The notes: a model not told the origin generated them from the letters alone. A DNA stretch of 64,000 nucleotides from Levilactobacillus lanxiensis (GCF_016861655.1 NZ_BOLN01000004.1:186001-250000); one strand, 5' to 3'. Positions 54,468-63,999 are shown, counted from the first letter of the stretch. Numbers and translations: made by a program.

Positions 54468-55206
54468 CTATCAGTATCCTCGCCAAACTCGCGGCCTGAG
54501 TGACCTGACGGGGGTCTTTCCACCAGAACAGGTCACGACGATCATTGGGCCCAACGGTGCGGGCAAGTCCACGCTGCTCCAGCTATTGGCGCGGCGGCTA
54601 CCGGCACAGGCGGGACAGGTCGTGTTAAATGAACAGCCGTTGAATCAATTGAGCACCAGGCAGTTGGCCCAACAAGTGGCCATGGTGACGCAACATCATC
54701 AGCTGTACGACGAGCTGACGGTGCGGGAGGTCGTGGCGACGGGCCGCTTGCCGTATCACGGGTTGTTGCAGGCGGTCCCGGCAAACGAGGTGACGCCATA
54801 CTTAGACATGGCGGGGCTGACCTCGCTGGCCGATGAGCTGATTCAAGACCTCTCTGGGGGCCAACAGCAGCGTGCCTGGTTGGCCGCGGCTCTGGCTCAG
54901 GAACCGGTCGTGCTCCTGCTGGATGAGCCGACGACCTACCTCGACGTGCATTACCAGCAACAGTTGATGACGCAGTTGCGCCAGTTGGCGGCCAAGGGCC
55001 TGACGGTGATCCAGGTGCTCCACGACATTAACCAGGCCTTTCGCGTGAGTGATTGGCTGTGGCTGTTGCAGGACGGCCAGCTGGTCGCCAGTGGCACCCC
55101 GGATGATCTCCGCGATGCTAAGCTGTTAGGCCGGACGTTTGCCACGCCGATTGAGATTGTGACAGTGCCGCATCTGGGGCCTTATATTGTTCAGCTGCCG
55201 GATTAA
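54448..55206 (+). CDS. Haem ABC transporter ATPase (FecE-like)
   Basis: The 252-residue ATPase has Walker A GPNGAGKST (about 31-39), a Q-loop VAMVTQHHQLY, signature LSGGQQQRA, Walker B VLLLDEPTTYLDV and switch VLHDINQAF, the FecE/FhuC pattern. ATG 54448 follows GGCGAGG and lies inside the permease gene end. Last gene of the haem operon. Confidence 0.92.
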   Translation: MECQHVSYQYPRQTRGLSDLTGVFPPEQVTTIIGPNGAGKSTLLQLLARRLPAQAGQVVLNEQPLNQLSTRQLAQQVAMVTQHHQLYDELTVREVVATGRLPYHGLLQAVPANEVTPYLDMAGLTSLADELIQDLSGGQQQRAWLAAALAQEPVVLLLDEPTTYLDVHYQQQLMTQLRQLAAKGLTVIQVLHDINQAFRVSDWLWLLQDGQLVASGTPDDLRDAKLLGRTFATPIEIVTVPHLGPYIVQLPD

Positions 55207-55224
55207 AGACTAATAAAATTTTTG

Positions 55225-55255
55225 GCGTCTCTGCTGTGACAGAGGCGCTTTTTAT
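55225..55255 (+). terminator. Haem operon terminator
   Basis: GCGTCTCTG pairs with CAGAGGCGC, loop CTGTGA, followed by TTTTTAT. Confidence 0.85.
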
Positions 55256-55500
55256 CGGCCAGACATAATAGGAAAGCCTGTTTTTGGGGACATGAAAGCT
55301 AACAACAAGCAAACTATAATGATTGATAGACTTTATGTGATTGGCGTAAATAATTTAAACGGCTTTGGTATTTAATCTTGCTTTTAGTTTAGGGGAAGTT
55401 CATTATTGGAATTAACTTAGTGTCAATTTTCAACTGATAGGACGTTCATGAATTCAGGATAGAAAGCTCGTGGGGACAGCATTTTAACTGAACATTGGCA

Positions 55501-55632
55501 AAATTCACGTGTTCATGTGAATTTCTTATCAATTTCAATTTATATCCATGAGACTAAAATTGTGAGCTTGGCGCATACGCAGCTGAAGCCAGGGAAATCC
55601 TGTTCAAAATTTGATTCAGATTTGGCTATACA
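55501..55632 (+). promoter_or_regulatory. Inverted repeat and promoter before the lipoprotein array
   Basis: AAATTCAC (55501-55508) and GTGAATTT (55517-55524) are a perfect inverted pair eight bases apart, about 80 bases before a possible promoter TTCAAA (55603-55608), 18 bases, TATACA (55627-55632). The gap 55256-55668 is A+T-rich and has no gene I can support. Confidence 0.4.
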
Positions 55633-55668
55633 TAGTGGATTAATAAAAATGATTAGGGGTACAGGGGA

Positions 55669-56898
55669 ATGAAGAAAACGGTATTGTTAGGCTTGACAGT
55701 ATTGGGGTTACTGACGGGGGGGTGTGCGACTCAGAATAATCAAGCTAATAGAGCTTCTGCCAGCAGTGATAGCAACAGTCCAAAAAGGAAGCAGACCGTA
55801 TCTAAAACTCTTCCAATTGGTCAAATTATTTCTTCGGAGAAGATGGATCCTGATGTTGCGTACAAGGTAACCAATAAAAAGGCTAAATTTTATGATAGTT
55901 TGAAAGTCTTTGGGAAAAAGAGTGGCATATTTTCAGACTATGAGACAGTTCATGGGGCCAATCTAATTTTGGGGGCTACGGAAAAATATGTGACGGCAGA
56001 TAATACATATTATCATGTGGTTAACTATCAATCTGGTGGGTTTGAAAATTCAATTTCGCCAGAGGGTTCTTCAGACTATAACGACGAAGCGGATAATGGT
56101 TATGTTAAGGCTAGTGATTTAACTAAATTTTCAACAGTTAAGTCACAGTGGACCTATCAGAAAAAGCAGCCTTACTACGTGGCAGACGCTTGTAATAATC
56201 GTATTTGGAACCGGCCAGCATATACGGTTCACTACACTTATGTGAATCACGTGTTTGATCGACTTTCAACGACACAACTGTATGCAACTAAGGAACTGAT
56301 TAAGCACACTGGCTCACATTATGTGTATCTTGAAACGGCTAAAGGTAAGCAGTTAGGCTGGGTTTACAAAACACCTAAGGTCTTGATTGCTGGGAAGTAT
56401 TGTGATCCTGGAAAGCAATTATTAAAGCCAAAGAAACATGAAAAAATGGTACAGAAAATTCAGAGTAAAAAATCGACTAAGAATCGTGTAGGTGTTAACG
56501 ACAGTCTTTCTATGCAACAACGGGTTTATCTTGTCCGAAATAGAAAGCATCAGTTGACGAGTGTTTTAGTGATGGGAATGGATAATCGGCCTGTGAAGTT
56601 AACTGTCCATAATGGACAAGTGACCAAACTCAGTAACTATACGTATCGGCGAAAACCTTGGAAAATTGTAACCAGCAAGAAAAAATTACGAACGCATTAT
56701 CGGGCGGAGCATGCTTATATCGATACTGATATTGCTGAAACAACTTTCTACTCTAAGAAGAGTAAAAAATTAGCGATGGTTGAGACAATTGGTTATGACG
56801 GTATTGCACATGCGATTGTTTATCGAAATGGCCGGGTATCATTCAAGACTCATGTGTATAAGAATGTTATTACCTATCCGTTGGCCGATTTTAAGTAG
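55669..56898 (+). CDS. Paralogous lipoprotein 1 of 5, unknown function
   Basis: The 409-residue protein has a lipoprotein signal with Cys19 (LLTGGC, slightly off consensus), a Ser/Asn-rich link, and then four visible blocks: an SH3-like block (YKVTNKKAKFYDSLK... KYVTADNTYYHVVNYQSGGFE), a GW-like block (YTVHYTYVNHVFDRL... LYATKELIK... LGWVYKTPKVLIAGKY), a conserved core NRVGVNDSLSMQQRVYLV with VMGMDNRP, and a C-terminal block with YTYRRKPWK and a repeated strand pattern ending YPLADFK. It would sit on the outer face of the membrane. Base composition is much richer in A+T than in nearby core genes. Function unknown. Confidence 0.75.
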   Translation: MKKTVLLGLTVLGLLTGGCATQNNQANRASASSDSNSPKRKQTVSKTLPIGQIISSEKMDPDVAYKVTNKKAKFYDSLKVFGKKSGIFSDYETVHGANLILGATEKYVTADNTYYHVVNYQSGGFENSISPEGSSDYNDEADNGYVKASDLTKFSTVKSQWTYQKKQPYYVADACNNRIWNRPAYTVHYTYVNHVFDRLSTTQLYATKELIKHTGSHYVYLETAKGKQLGWVYKTPKVLIAGKYCDPGKQLLKPKKHEKMVQKIQSKKSTKNRVGVNDSLSMQQRVYLVRNRKHQLTSVLVMGMDNRPVKLTVHNGQVTKLSNYTYRRKPWKIVTSKKKLRTHYRAEHAYIDTDIAETTFYSKKSKKLAMVETIGYDGIAHAIVYRNGRVSFKTHVYKNVITYPLADFK

Positions 56899-56977
56899 TC
56901 ATGTTCTTATGGAGTGGGTAGTTGTCATTAAGTCACAATCAATTAGTGGCTTAAGAATGTGGACAAAGGGAGCAATA

Positions 56978-58207
56978 ATGATGAAACGAAAGACGTTCAT
57001 GATTTTAGCTATGTTGGGTATATCAATAGCTGGCTGTACAAACAATGAATCTCACGAAAAGGTAGCTTCTGCTAGTAGCTCCTCAAGTAAGGTCAGCAAC
57101 TCGTCAAAGTCATCGTCGAAGGTTGCTCTACCTGTAGGTAAAATCATTTCACGTAAGAAAATGAATGTTGATGATGCGTATAAGGTATCGAATAAGAAAG
57201 CAATCTTTTATCGAAACCTCAAAGAGTTTGGTAAGAAGTCCGGTTTTTATTCAGACTATGAAACGGTTCACGGTTCGGATTTAACTTTAGGGGTCTCTGA
57301 AAAAATTGTGACCACCAAAGGTGTCTATTTCCACATGGTTAACTATCTTTCAGGCGGGTTTGAGAATGATGTGACACCTGCTGAAGAAAATAAGGCGTAC
57401 GAAGATCAGGGTTACATTCAGGCCGATTATGTTAAACCGATAAAAACGGTGACCCAATCATGGACTTACGCTCACAGACAACCGTACTATTTAGCCTACC
57501 CATGCAATCATCGGATTTGGACGAGACCAGCTTATACGGTCCACTACACGTACATTTCCCATACCTTTGACCGGTTATCACACACGCAGTTGTATGCGAC
57601 TAAAGAATTGGTCAAACGCAACGGTTCACACTACTCGTATTTGGAGACGGCGCACCGAAAATTGGGGTGGGTTTATAAATCACCAAAGGTCCTAGTCAAA
57701 GGGAAGTTTGTGGATCCAGGTAAGCAGTTACTTAATAAGAAAAAGAGCGAGAAATTACAATCACATGTGCAATCAGTAAAATCCACTAAGAGTCGTGTGG
57801 GAATTAATGATAGCTTATCCATGCAGCAGCGGGCCTACATTGTCAAAAATAAGCAGGGAAAAATCGTACGGGTATTGGTTATGGGGATGGATAACCGACC
57901 AACTAAAGTCACCTTTAAGAATGGCCAAGCAACTAAGCTGATTAGCTATACGTATCGGCGTAAACCATGGAAGACAACTACAAGCCAAAAGAAATTACGA
58001 CACTCTTTCTGGGCACACCATATTTACATTGATACGCCAACGACCAAGACAATCTTCTATTCTCAAAAAAGCAAGAAGCTTTTGATGAATAAAACGATTG
58101 GGTCAGATGGGATGGCAACGACAACCATTTATCGGAACGGTACAGTTAAATTTATGACCCATCCATATAAAGAAATCATTACTTACCGATATGCTAGATT
58201 CAAGTAA
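56978..58207 (+). CDS. Paralogous lipoprotein 2 of 5, unknown function
   Basis: The 409-residue protein starts at ATG 56978 after AAAGGGA; a longer frame that begins within the gene before it lacks a site. Lipobox SIAGC gives Cys20. The blocks of lipoprotein 1 recur in order: YKVSNKKAIFYRNLKEFGKKSGFYSDYETVHG, YTVHYTYISHTFDRLSHTQLYATKELVKR, SRVGINDSLSMQQRAYIV and YTYRRKPWKTTTSQKKLR. It is the nearest sister of lipoprotein 1 by eye. Confidence 0.75.
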   Translation: MMKRKTFMILAMLGISIAGCTNNESHEKVASASSSSSKVSNSSKSSSKVALPVGKIISRKKMNVDDAYKVSNKKAIFYRNLKEFGKKSGFYSDYETVHGSDLTLGVSEKIVTTKGVYFHMVNYLSGGFENDVTPAEENKAYEDQGYIQADYVKPIKTVTQSWTYAHRQPYYLAYPCNHRIWTRPAYTVHYTYISHTFDRLSHTQLYATKELVKRNGSHYSYLETAHRKLGWVYKSPKVLVKGKFVDPGKQLLNKKKSEKLQSHVQSVKSTKSRVGINDSLSMQQRAYIVKNKQGKIVRVLVMGMDNRPTKVTFKNGQATKLISYTYRRKPWKTTTSQKKLRHSFWAHHIYIDTPTTKTIFYSQKSKKLLMNKTIGSDGMATTTIYRNGTVKFMTHPYKEIITYRYARFK

Positions 58208-58334
58208 CCAGTCTCTGGACTTGAGGTGGTGCATTATCCATATTAGAAGGGGTGAGTCTGACAGATTCAGGTAGAGGATACATGGTATTTAACCGTGTAG
58301 CAGAAACGGCCCAATCAAAGGGGAGTATCAAGTG

Positions 58335-59528
58335 ATGTTTAATGTTCATTTAAAGATGAAAGTACTAGTGATAGTCTTGATTACTCTTGGACTCCCATTA
58401 GCGGGGTGCATGGGTGGTTTAGCAAGCTCAAGTGTACAAACTAACTCAAAAGTTGGGATTGTAAAATCAGTTTCAAAAATGAATCCAGACAAGTCATTCC
58501 AAGTAACAAATCGGCACGCTAAACTTTATAAGAGTTTGGCCAAGTATGGAAAAAAGGATTGGGTGATTGCTGATTATGCCGATGCTAAAATCACTACTTT
58601 AGGTGCTATTAGCAAGTATGTGACGGCAAGTGGTACGTACTATCGTATGGTTGCGTATGATTCGGGGGGATTTGAAAAGTCTAAGGACGCCATGACATCA
58701 ACTGATTATGATGCGTTTGATGATTTCGGTGTGATTAAAGCTGAGGACGTAAAGCAAGTCAACGTTGTTAAGTCGCAATGGACTTATAAGAAACGGCAAC
58801 CATACTATATAGCTGATCCATTTACACATCGTATTTGGGACAGCCCAATATATACGAAGCACTATACTTATATTTCGCACGTGTTTGATCGGCTAACCCA
58901 GACGCAATTGTATGCGACTAAGGAATTGATTAAGCGTAATGGTATTCATTATGTTTTCTTGGAAACGGTAAACAAAAAGTTGGGTTGGGTTTACAAGTCT
59001 CTCAAAGTACTGATTAGGGGAAAGTATCGTGATATCGGGAAGCAACTATTAAAAGTGAAAGCTCATGATAAGCTCATTAAAAAGCAACAGAGTGCTAAAT
59101 CAACGAAGAGCAGAGTGGGTGTTAATGATAGTTTGTCAGTGCCGCAACGTGCTTATATTGTCCGGAAGAATAAGCGGAAAATTTCTCAGCTATTGGTAGT
59201 GGGGATGGACAATCGACCAATCAAGATTGTTTTTAAGAATGGTCGGCCAACTAAAATGGTTGGATACACATACCGACGTACAGTGTGGAAAACAATAACT
59301 AATCGGAAAAAGTTAACCTCAAGCTATTATTTGGCTCATGATTCATTAGACATTGCGATAACTGATGTTAAATTCTATCCCAAGTCAAGTAAGCTTCTGG
59401 TACGTGTCAAGACTATTGGCGGCGGTGATGGAAGTGCTAAGACACTTATTTACCGAAATGGAAAGGTTAAGTTTAGTACGCATATTTACAAACATGTATT
59501 GACTTACTCATACGCTAATTTCAAGTAA
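58335..59528 (+). CDS. Paralogous lipoprotein 3 of 5, unknown function
   Basis: The 397-residue protein has lipobox PLAGC (Cys25). ATG 58335 is about ten bases after GGGGAG; GTG 58332 is an alternative. The Ser-rich link is shorter than in 1 and 2. Conserved blocks: FQVTNRHAKLYKSLAKYGKK, YTKHYTYISHVFDRLTQTQLYATKELIKR, SRVGVNDSLSVPQRAYIV, YTYRRTVWKTITNRKKL. The core has SVPQR where the others have SMQQR or similar. Confidence 0.75.
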   Translation: MFNVHLKMKVLVIVLITLGLPLAGCMGGLASSSVQTNSKVGIVKSVSKMNPDKSFQVTNRHAKLYKSLAKYGKKDWVIADYADAKITTLGAISKYVTASGTYYRMVAYDSGGFEKSKDAMTSTDYDAFDDFGVIKAEDVKQVNVVKSQWTYKKRQPYYIADPFTHRIWDSPIYTKHYTYISHVFDRLTQTQLYATKELIKRNGIHYVFLETVNKKLGWVYKSLKVLIRGKYRDIGKQLLKVKAHDKLIKKQQSAKSTKSRVGVNDSLSVPQRAYIVRKNKRKISQLLVVGMDNRPIKIVFKNGRPTKMVGYTYRRTVWKTITNRKKLTSSYYLAHDSLDIAITDVKFYPKSSKLLVRVKTIGGGDGSAKTLIYRNGKVKFSTHIYKHVLTYSYANFK

Positions 59529-59621
59529 CCATCTTATGCTATGGTCTTTCGGAGCATCGATGAGAGTTGTGAGTGGGAAACGTGTTGCGTATTTTAAAAT
59601 CGGTCTGGGGAGAGGTCAGAT

Positions 59622-60821
59622 ATGAAGAGTAGAATATTTTTACTTTTGGGCTTAGCGTTAGTAGTTGCCGGTTGTGCATCAAAAGTGAATTCTGATGAGA
59701 ACGCGACGGCCAGCATGTTTGTGCCAACGAATTCTAAAGTTGGTCAAATCAAGAAAAGTACGGTTCCAAACATCGACGTGGCCTACAAAATAGCCAATAA
59801 AAAACTCCACTTTTATCGAAGTCTAAAAATGTTTGGTAAAAAATCTGCGGTGACTGCGGACTACGCAACTGAACGTGGTGAGACATTTGGGGCAACGAAC
59901 AAGTATGTCACATCAAAGGGGACGTTTTATCACATGGTTACCTATGAATCTGGCGGGTTCGAAGGTATTCATGGGCCTCAGACAATCGATAATTTTTCTG
60001 ACTTTGCGGACGTTGGTTATGTAAAAGCAAGCGATATGAAGAGAATTAAAACGGTGCACGATGTCAAGACGTATAAGCACAAGCGGCCCTACTACGTTGC
60101 TGATCCGAACATTCACCGAATTTGGAATCAGCCACCTTACACGGTTCACTATACCTACATTTCGGGGGTGTTTGATCGATTGGCTGCGGAGCAATTGTAT
60201 GCGACCAAGGAAGTAACTAGGTATAACGGCTCGCATTATATTTTCTTAGAACGGGCGAATGGCCAAAAGCTAGGTTGGACTTTTAAAAATTCTAAATCGT
60301 TAGTGGCCGGAAAGTATCGTGATCCGGGTAAGCAATTTTTGAAGCCTAAGAAGCATGAAGCAATGACTAAGAAAGTACAAAGCAATCGTTCCACGGGTAA
60401 TCGGGTAACAACCAATGAAAGCCTGTCGATGCCACAGCGAACTTACATTTTACGTGATAAGCAGCACCACATTGCCAAAGTTTTAGTCACGGGGATGGAT
60501 AATCGAATTTCTAAAATCAACTTTCATAAGGGACAAGCGACTAAGCTGACTGTCTACACATACCGCCGAAAGCCTTGGAAAACAATTACTAATCGTAAGA
60601 AATTACGGACACATTACCAGGCGGGACATCTTTTCTTGCAAACAGATAACGCCCGGGCAAATTTCTATTCGGTCAAGAATCCTAAATTGGTTACTGTCAT
60701 TACCTATGGCTATGATGGGATGGCAACGACAACGGTTTATCGTAATGGCCGAGTGAAATTTAACACACATAAGTACAAGCACATTATGACATATCCATTA
60801 TCAAGTTTTAATTTCAAGTAA
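59622..60821 (+). CDS. Paralogous lipoprotein 4 of 5, unknown function
   Basis: The 399-residue protein starts at ATG 59622 after GGGGAGAGG, with lipobox VVAGC (Cys18). Blocks: YKIANKKLHFYRSLKMFGKKS, YTVHYTYISGVFDRLAAEQLYATKEV, NRVTTNESLSMPQRTYIL (most changed core: TTNESLS for GVNDSLS), and YTYRRKPWKTITNRKKLR. It ends SSFNFK, and the bases after the stop match those after lipoprotein 5. Confidence 0.75.
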   Translation: MKSRIFLLLGLALVVAGCASKVNSDENATASMFVPTNSKVGQIKKSTVPNIDVAYKIANKKLHFYRSLKMFGKKSAVTADYATERGETFGATNKYVTSKGTFYHMVTYESGGFEGIHGPQTIDNFSDFADVGYVKASDMKRIKTVHDVKTYKHKRPYYVADPNIHRIWNQPPYTVHYTYISGVFDRLAAEQLYATKEVTRYNGSHYIFLERANGQKLGWTFKNSKSLVAGKYRDPGKQFLKPKKHEAMTKKVQSNRSTGNRVTTNESLSMPQRTYILRDKQHHIAKVLVTGMDNRISKINFHKGQATKLTVYTYRRKPWKTITNRKKLRTHYQAGHLFLQTDNARANFYSVKNPKLVTVITYGYDGMATTTVYRNGRVKFNTHKYKHIMTYPLSSFNFK

Positions 60822-60947
60822 CCACCTCCTGGAGGAGTAATCCGAAGGAATGGGAATTACAAGTGCAGGACGGGGATATCTTATTATGAACCGCTTTGCT
60901 GAAGCAACAAAAACGTCTAAGGCAGTATAGATGGGAAGAAGCGAACC

Positions 60948-62174
60948 ATGAAAAATAAAAAAATATTAGTGTGTGCATTGATATTGGCAGGATTTATTGC
61001 AGGATGCTCAGGGGACAATGGTAGGAAAGCAGCAGGTAGTTCTGAAAGTGTTGCCACAACAAGCAGTAAAATTACGGATACTAAGAATTCTAGTAGTGTA
61101 AAGAAATCACTTGCTATTGGAAAGATTGTATCTATTCAGAAATCTGATCCTAATGTTGCTTATAAGATGTCTAATAAGCGAGTTAAGTTCTATCATAGTC
61201 TAAAAGATGTTGGGACGAAGCATGGAATAATTTCGGATTATCAGGAAGAGAAAGGCGAGATTTTTGGTATTAAGCAGATGATAACTGCAGGTAAGGGAGT
61301 TTATTATCACATGATTGAATTTGGAACAGGTGGATTTGAGAAAAATTCAGATGAACCAGATGATATGGGGTATGTAAAGGCATCAGATGTCACACGATTG
61401 GCCGTAATTAAATCAGAGTGGACATATACCAAGAAAAAAGCTTACTATATCGCTGATCCGAATAGTCATCGAATTTGGAATCGCCCAGTATATACGATGT
61501 CCTACACATATATTACCCATGTGTTTGATCGATTAACAACTCAGCAGCTATATGCGACGAAGGAGTTGATTACTCATAAAAATAAACATTACGTTTTCCT
61601 TGAGACGGCTAAGGGTAGAAAACTCGGCTGGGTTTTTAAAGCGCGGCATACGCTTATTGCTGGTAAATATCAAGATCCAGGAAAACAATTATTGACGGTA
61701 AAAAAGCATGAAAAACTCGTTACTAAAGTGCAGAGTAAAAAGTCTACGGGAAATCGAGTTGGTGTAAATGATAGTTTATCTTTGCGACAGCGAGCATATT
61801 TGGTGATGGGGAAGAACAAAATGGTTTCTCGTGTGCTAGTTATTAGTATGGATAATCGTCCAACTAAAATTTATTTTCGTAATGGGCATGCTGTAAAGAT
61901 TAAGACGTATACCTATCGTCGCAAACTGTGGAAGTCAAGCACTAATAAGAGAAAATTACGCACGAAGTATGTTGCAGAGCACGCTGATAACTATCTATCT
62001 GTGGATAGTATTCACAGTAGATTTTATTCAACAAGTAACAAAAAGCTAGTACGGGTGAACACGGTTGCATTTGATGGTTACGGTTCTGTAATTATCTACC
62101 GAAATGGAAAAGTAAAGTTTATAACAGGTGGATTAAAGGAAACGTACAATTACCCATATGCTAATTTCAAATAA
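60948..62174 (+). CDS. Paralogous lipoprotein 5 of 5, unknown function
   Basis: The 408-residue protein has lipobox FIAGC (Cys20) after a basic start MKNKKILV. The Shine-Dalgarno site is weak (GGGAAGAAG). Blocks: YKMSNKRVKFYHSLKDVGTKHG, YTMSYTYITHVFDRLTTQQLYATKELITH, NRVGVNDSLSLRQRAYLV, YTYRRKLWKSSTNKRKLR, ending YPYANFK. It is the most A+T-rich member. The array ends here before a terminator. Confidence 0.75.
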   Translation: MKNKKILVCALILAGFIAGCSGDNGRKAAGSSESVATTSSKITDTKNSSSVKKSLAIGKIVSIQKSDPNVAYKMSNKRVKFYHSLKDVGTKHGIISDYQEEKGEIFGIKQMITAGKGVYYHMIEFGTGGFEKNSDEPDDMGYVKASDVTRLAVIKSEWTYTKKKAYYIADPNSHRIWNRPVYTMSYTYITHVFDRLTTQQLYATKELITHKNKHYVFLETAKGRKLGWVFKARHTLIAGKYQDPGKQLLTVKKHEKLVTKVQSKKSTGNRVGVNDSLSLRQRAYLVMGKNKMVSRVLVISMDNRPTKIYFRNGHAVKIKTYTYRRKLWKSSTNKRKLRTKYVAEHADNYLSVDSIHSRFYSTSNKKLVRVNTVAFDGYGSVIIYRNGKVKFITGGLKETYNYPYANFK

Positions 62175-62227
62175 CCACCTTCTGGAGGAGTAAGTGGTAA
62201 CTAAACACCCAAGCAACCCAACAGCAC

Positions 62228-62275
62228 AAAAAATCCCAACCACTCAGAAAATTCTGAATGGTTGGGATTTTCAAT
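62228..62275. terminator. Shared terminator, lipoprotein array and ppx
   Basis: AAAATCCCAACCACTCAGAA pairs with TTCTGAATGGTTGGGATTTT, with A-run and T-run on both sides, so it can end the array and the convergent ppk-ppx transcript. Confidence 0.9.
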
Positions 62276-62286
62276 TTTCAATAAAT

Positions 62287-63222
62287 TTACTTCACCGCAG
62301 CCTTGATCTGGTCAATGCGGTCATACAGGATGCCGTCCCGCAGGCCAGCGTTGGAGAAGGTGATCAGCTGTGAATCCAGCAGCCGCATCAACAGGGCCAC
62401 CGGAATCAGGCCACCGACGATGATGTCGGCGCGGTCCTTGGACAGACCCGGCACCTTCTTACGGCCGGCCAGGTCGAGTCCTAGCAACTGAGTTAACGTG
62501 CTGTAGACGTCGGTCGCGCTGAGCTTGTAGCCGTGCACGTCCTCGACGTTTAAGAAATTCTTGTTCCGCCGATTGATCTTGGCCAGCGTCCGGTTGGCGC
62601 CGCCCAGGCCAATAACGGGCAGGTTCGTCGCTTCACGCAGCCACCAGACGTCGTTGAAGACGTTGTTGACGAAGGTCATGGCGGAGAATAACGAGTCCGC
62701 CTGGACCTTGTCGCTTTCCAGGTAGGCCTGTGACAGGGTCACGGAGCCCAGCGGAATCGAGACAACGTGCTTCATCTGGCGATTTTCCACCAGAATCAGC
62801 TCGGAGGAGGCGCCACCGGTATCGACAATCAAGCCGTTCACGATGGGCAGCGTGTGCACCACGCCGACGTAATCGTAGCGGGCTTCCGTCGCCCCCGAGA
62901 TGACGTCGAAGTCGAGGTCAAATTGGTCCTTGACCTGCTTCAAGAATTGTTTCTGGTTGGCTGCCTGCCGCACGGCTGCCGTGGCGACTGCGGTAATCTG
63001 CGGGTCGTCTAATTTATCGTAGATGGCCTTGAATTCCGCTAACGCCGCCAGGGTCCGTTCAATGGCAGCGGGTTGGAGAAGCTGCTCTTCACCCATGTTT
63101 TCCGACAACCGGACGTAGCGCTTTTCTTCCGCCACGGTCTGGTGATTGCCGGCTTCGTCAATTTCACTAATGGTCATGCGCACTGAGTTGGAACCCAGGT
63201 CGATGACAACTAAGTTTTCCAT
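62287..63222 (-). CDS. ppx: Exopolyphosphatase (Ppx/GppA family)
   Basis: The 311-residue protein of the ASKHA fold has VIDLGSNSVRMTISEI (phosphate 1 loop, about 5-20), GLIVDTGGASSELILV, and IPLGSVTLSQAYL, followed by GLGGANRTLAKI. It removes phosphate from polyphosphate ends or acts on pppGpp. It is about 310 residues long, the short form. ATG 63222 directly follows the ppk stop, so the two are cotranscribed. Confidence 0.92.
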   Translation of the reverse strand: MENLVVIDLGSNSVRMTISEIDEAGNHQTVAEEKRYVRLSENMGEEQLLQPAAIERTLAALAEFKAIYDKLDDPQITAVATAAVRQAANQKQFLKQVKDQFDLDFDVISGATEARYDYVGVVHTLPIVNGLIVDTGGASSELILVENRQMKHVVSIPLGSVTLSQAYLESDKVQADSLFSAMTFVNNVFNDVWWLREATNLPVIGLGGANRTLAKINRRNKNFLNVEDVHGYKLSATDVYSTLTQLLGLDLAGRKKVPGLSKDRADIIVGGLIPVALLMRLLDSQLITFSNAGLRDGILYDRIDQIKAAVK

Positions 63223-63999
63223 TTAGTCAAGACTCCGATCAATAGGGGATTTTGGTTGGTTCTTAGGACTTAACATCGGTTTGAATTGGTGCGGCGCGTT
63301 GCTGTCCTGTGGCGCGTGCGTTGCGTTCGCCTTGATTTTCGCCGTTGCTTGGGCCATGAAGGTTTCCTGGGCATCCAGGGGTTCGAGGCCCCGCCGGTCG
63401 ACGCGGGTGTAGGTCCGGTCGGCTGTGAGCACCCGGGTCTTCACGTTATCGTGCCACAAGGTTGAGAAGATATCAAAGACCTTTTCACGCAGATTATCTT
63501 TCAAAATTGGGAAGAGTAACTCGACCCGCCGATTCAGGTTCCGGGTCATCAAGTCGGCACTGGACAGGTACAGCTGTGGGTCACCCGCGTTGGCAAACGC
63601 GTAGATCCGGCTGTGTTCCAGGAAGCGGCCGACGATGGAGTGGACCTCGATGTTTTCACTGAGTTCGGGGATGCCCACGTTTAAGCAGCAGATGCCCCGG
63701 ACAATCAGCTTGATCTTAACGCCGGCGTTGGACGCCTCGTAGAGCTTGGCAATCATGGCCGAGTCGGACAAGGAGTTCATCTTCATTTCAATCCAAGCAG
63801 GTTGGCCGGCCTTAGCGTTGGCAATTTCCTGATCAATCTTAGCCGTAATAAAATTGCGGATGCCATCGGGTGACATGTGGAGCTGGTGGAAGTAGGGCGG
63901 TTCGGAGTAGCCGGACAACATGTTAAAGATGTTGGAGGCATCGATGCCCATGTCCGTGTTGGTGGTCATCAGTCCCAGGTCGGTGTAGAAGTGAGCGGT
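63223..63999 (-). CDS. ppk: Polyphosphate kinase, C-terminal part
   Basis: The frame is open to the window edge, so the start is outside; about 258 C-terminal residues are visible. They include YTDLGLMTTNTDMGIDASNIFNMLSGY, IEMKMNSLSDSAMIAKLYEAS, IKLIVRGICCLNVG and the LSSADLMTRNLNRRVELLFPI region, all typical of PPK1 C-terminal domains. A Ser/Pro/Asn/Gln-rich tail of about 35 residues follows. PPK1 makes polyphosphate from ATP; the neighbour ppx degrades it. Confidence 0.95.
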   Translation of the reverse strand, partial: TAHFYTDLGLMTTNTDMGIDASNIFNMLSGYSEPPYFHQLHMSPDGIRNFITAKIDQEIANAKAGQPAWIEMKMNSLSDSAMIAKLYEASNAGVKIKLIVRGICCLNVGIPELSENIEVHSIVGRFLEHSRIYAFANAGDPQLYLSSADLMTRNLNRRVELLFPILKDNLREKVFDIFSTLWHDNVKTRVLTADRTYTRVDRRGLEPLDAQETFMAQATAKIKANATHAPQDSNAPHQFKPMLSPKNQPKSPIDRSLD

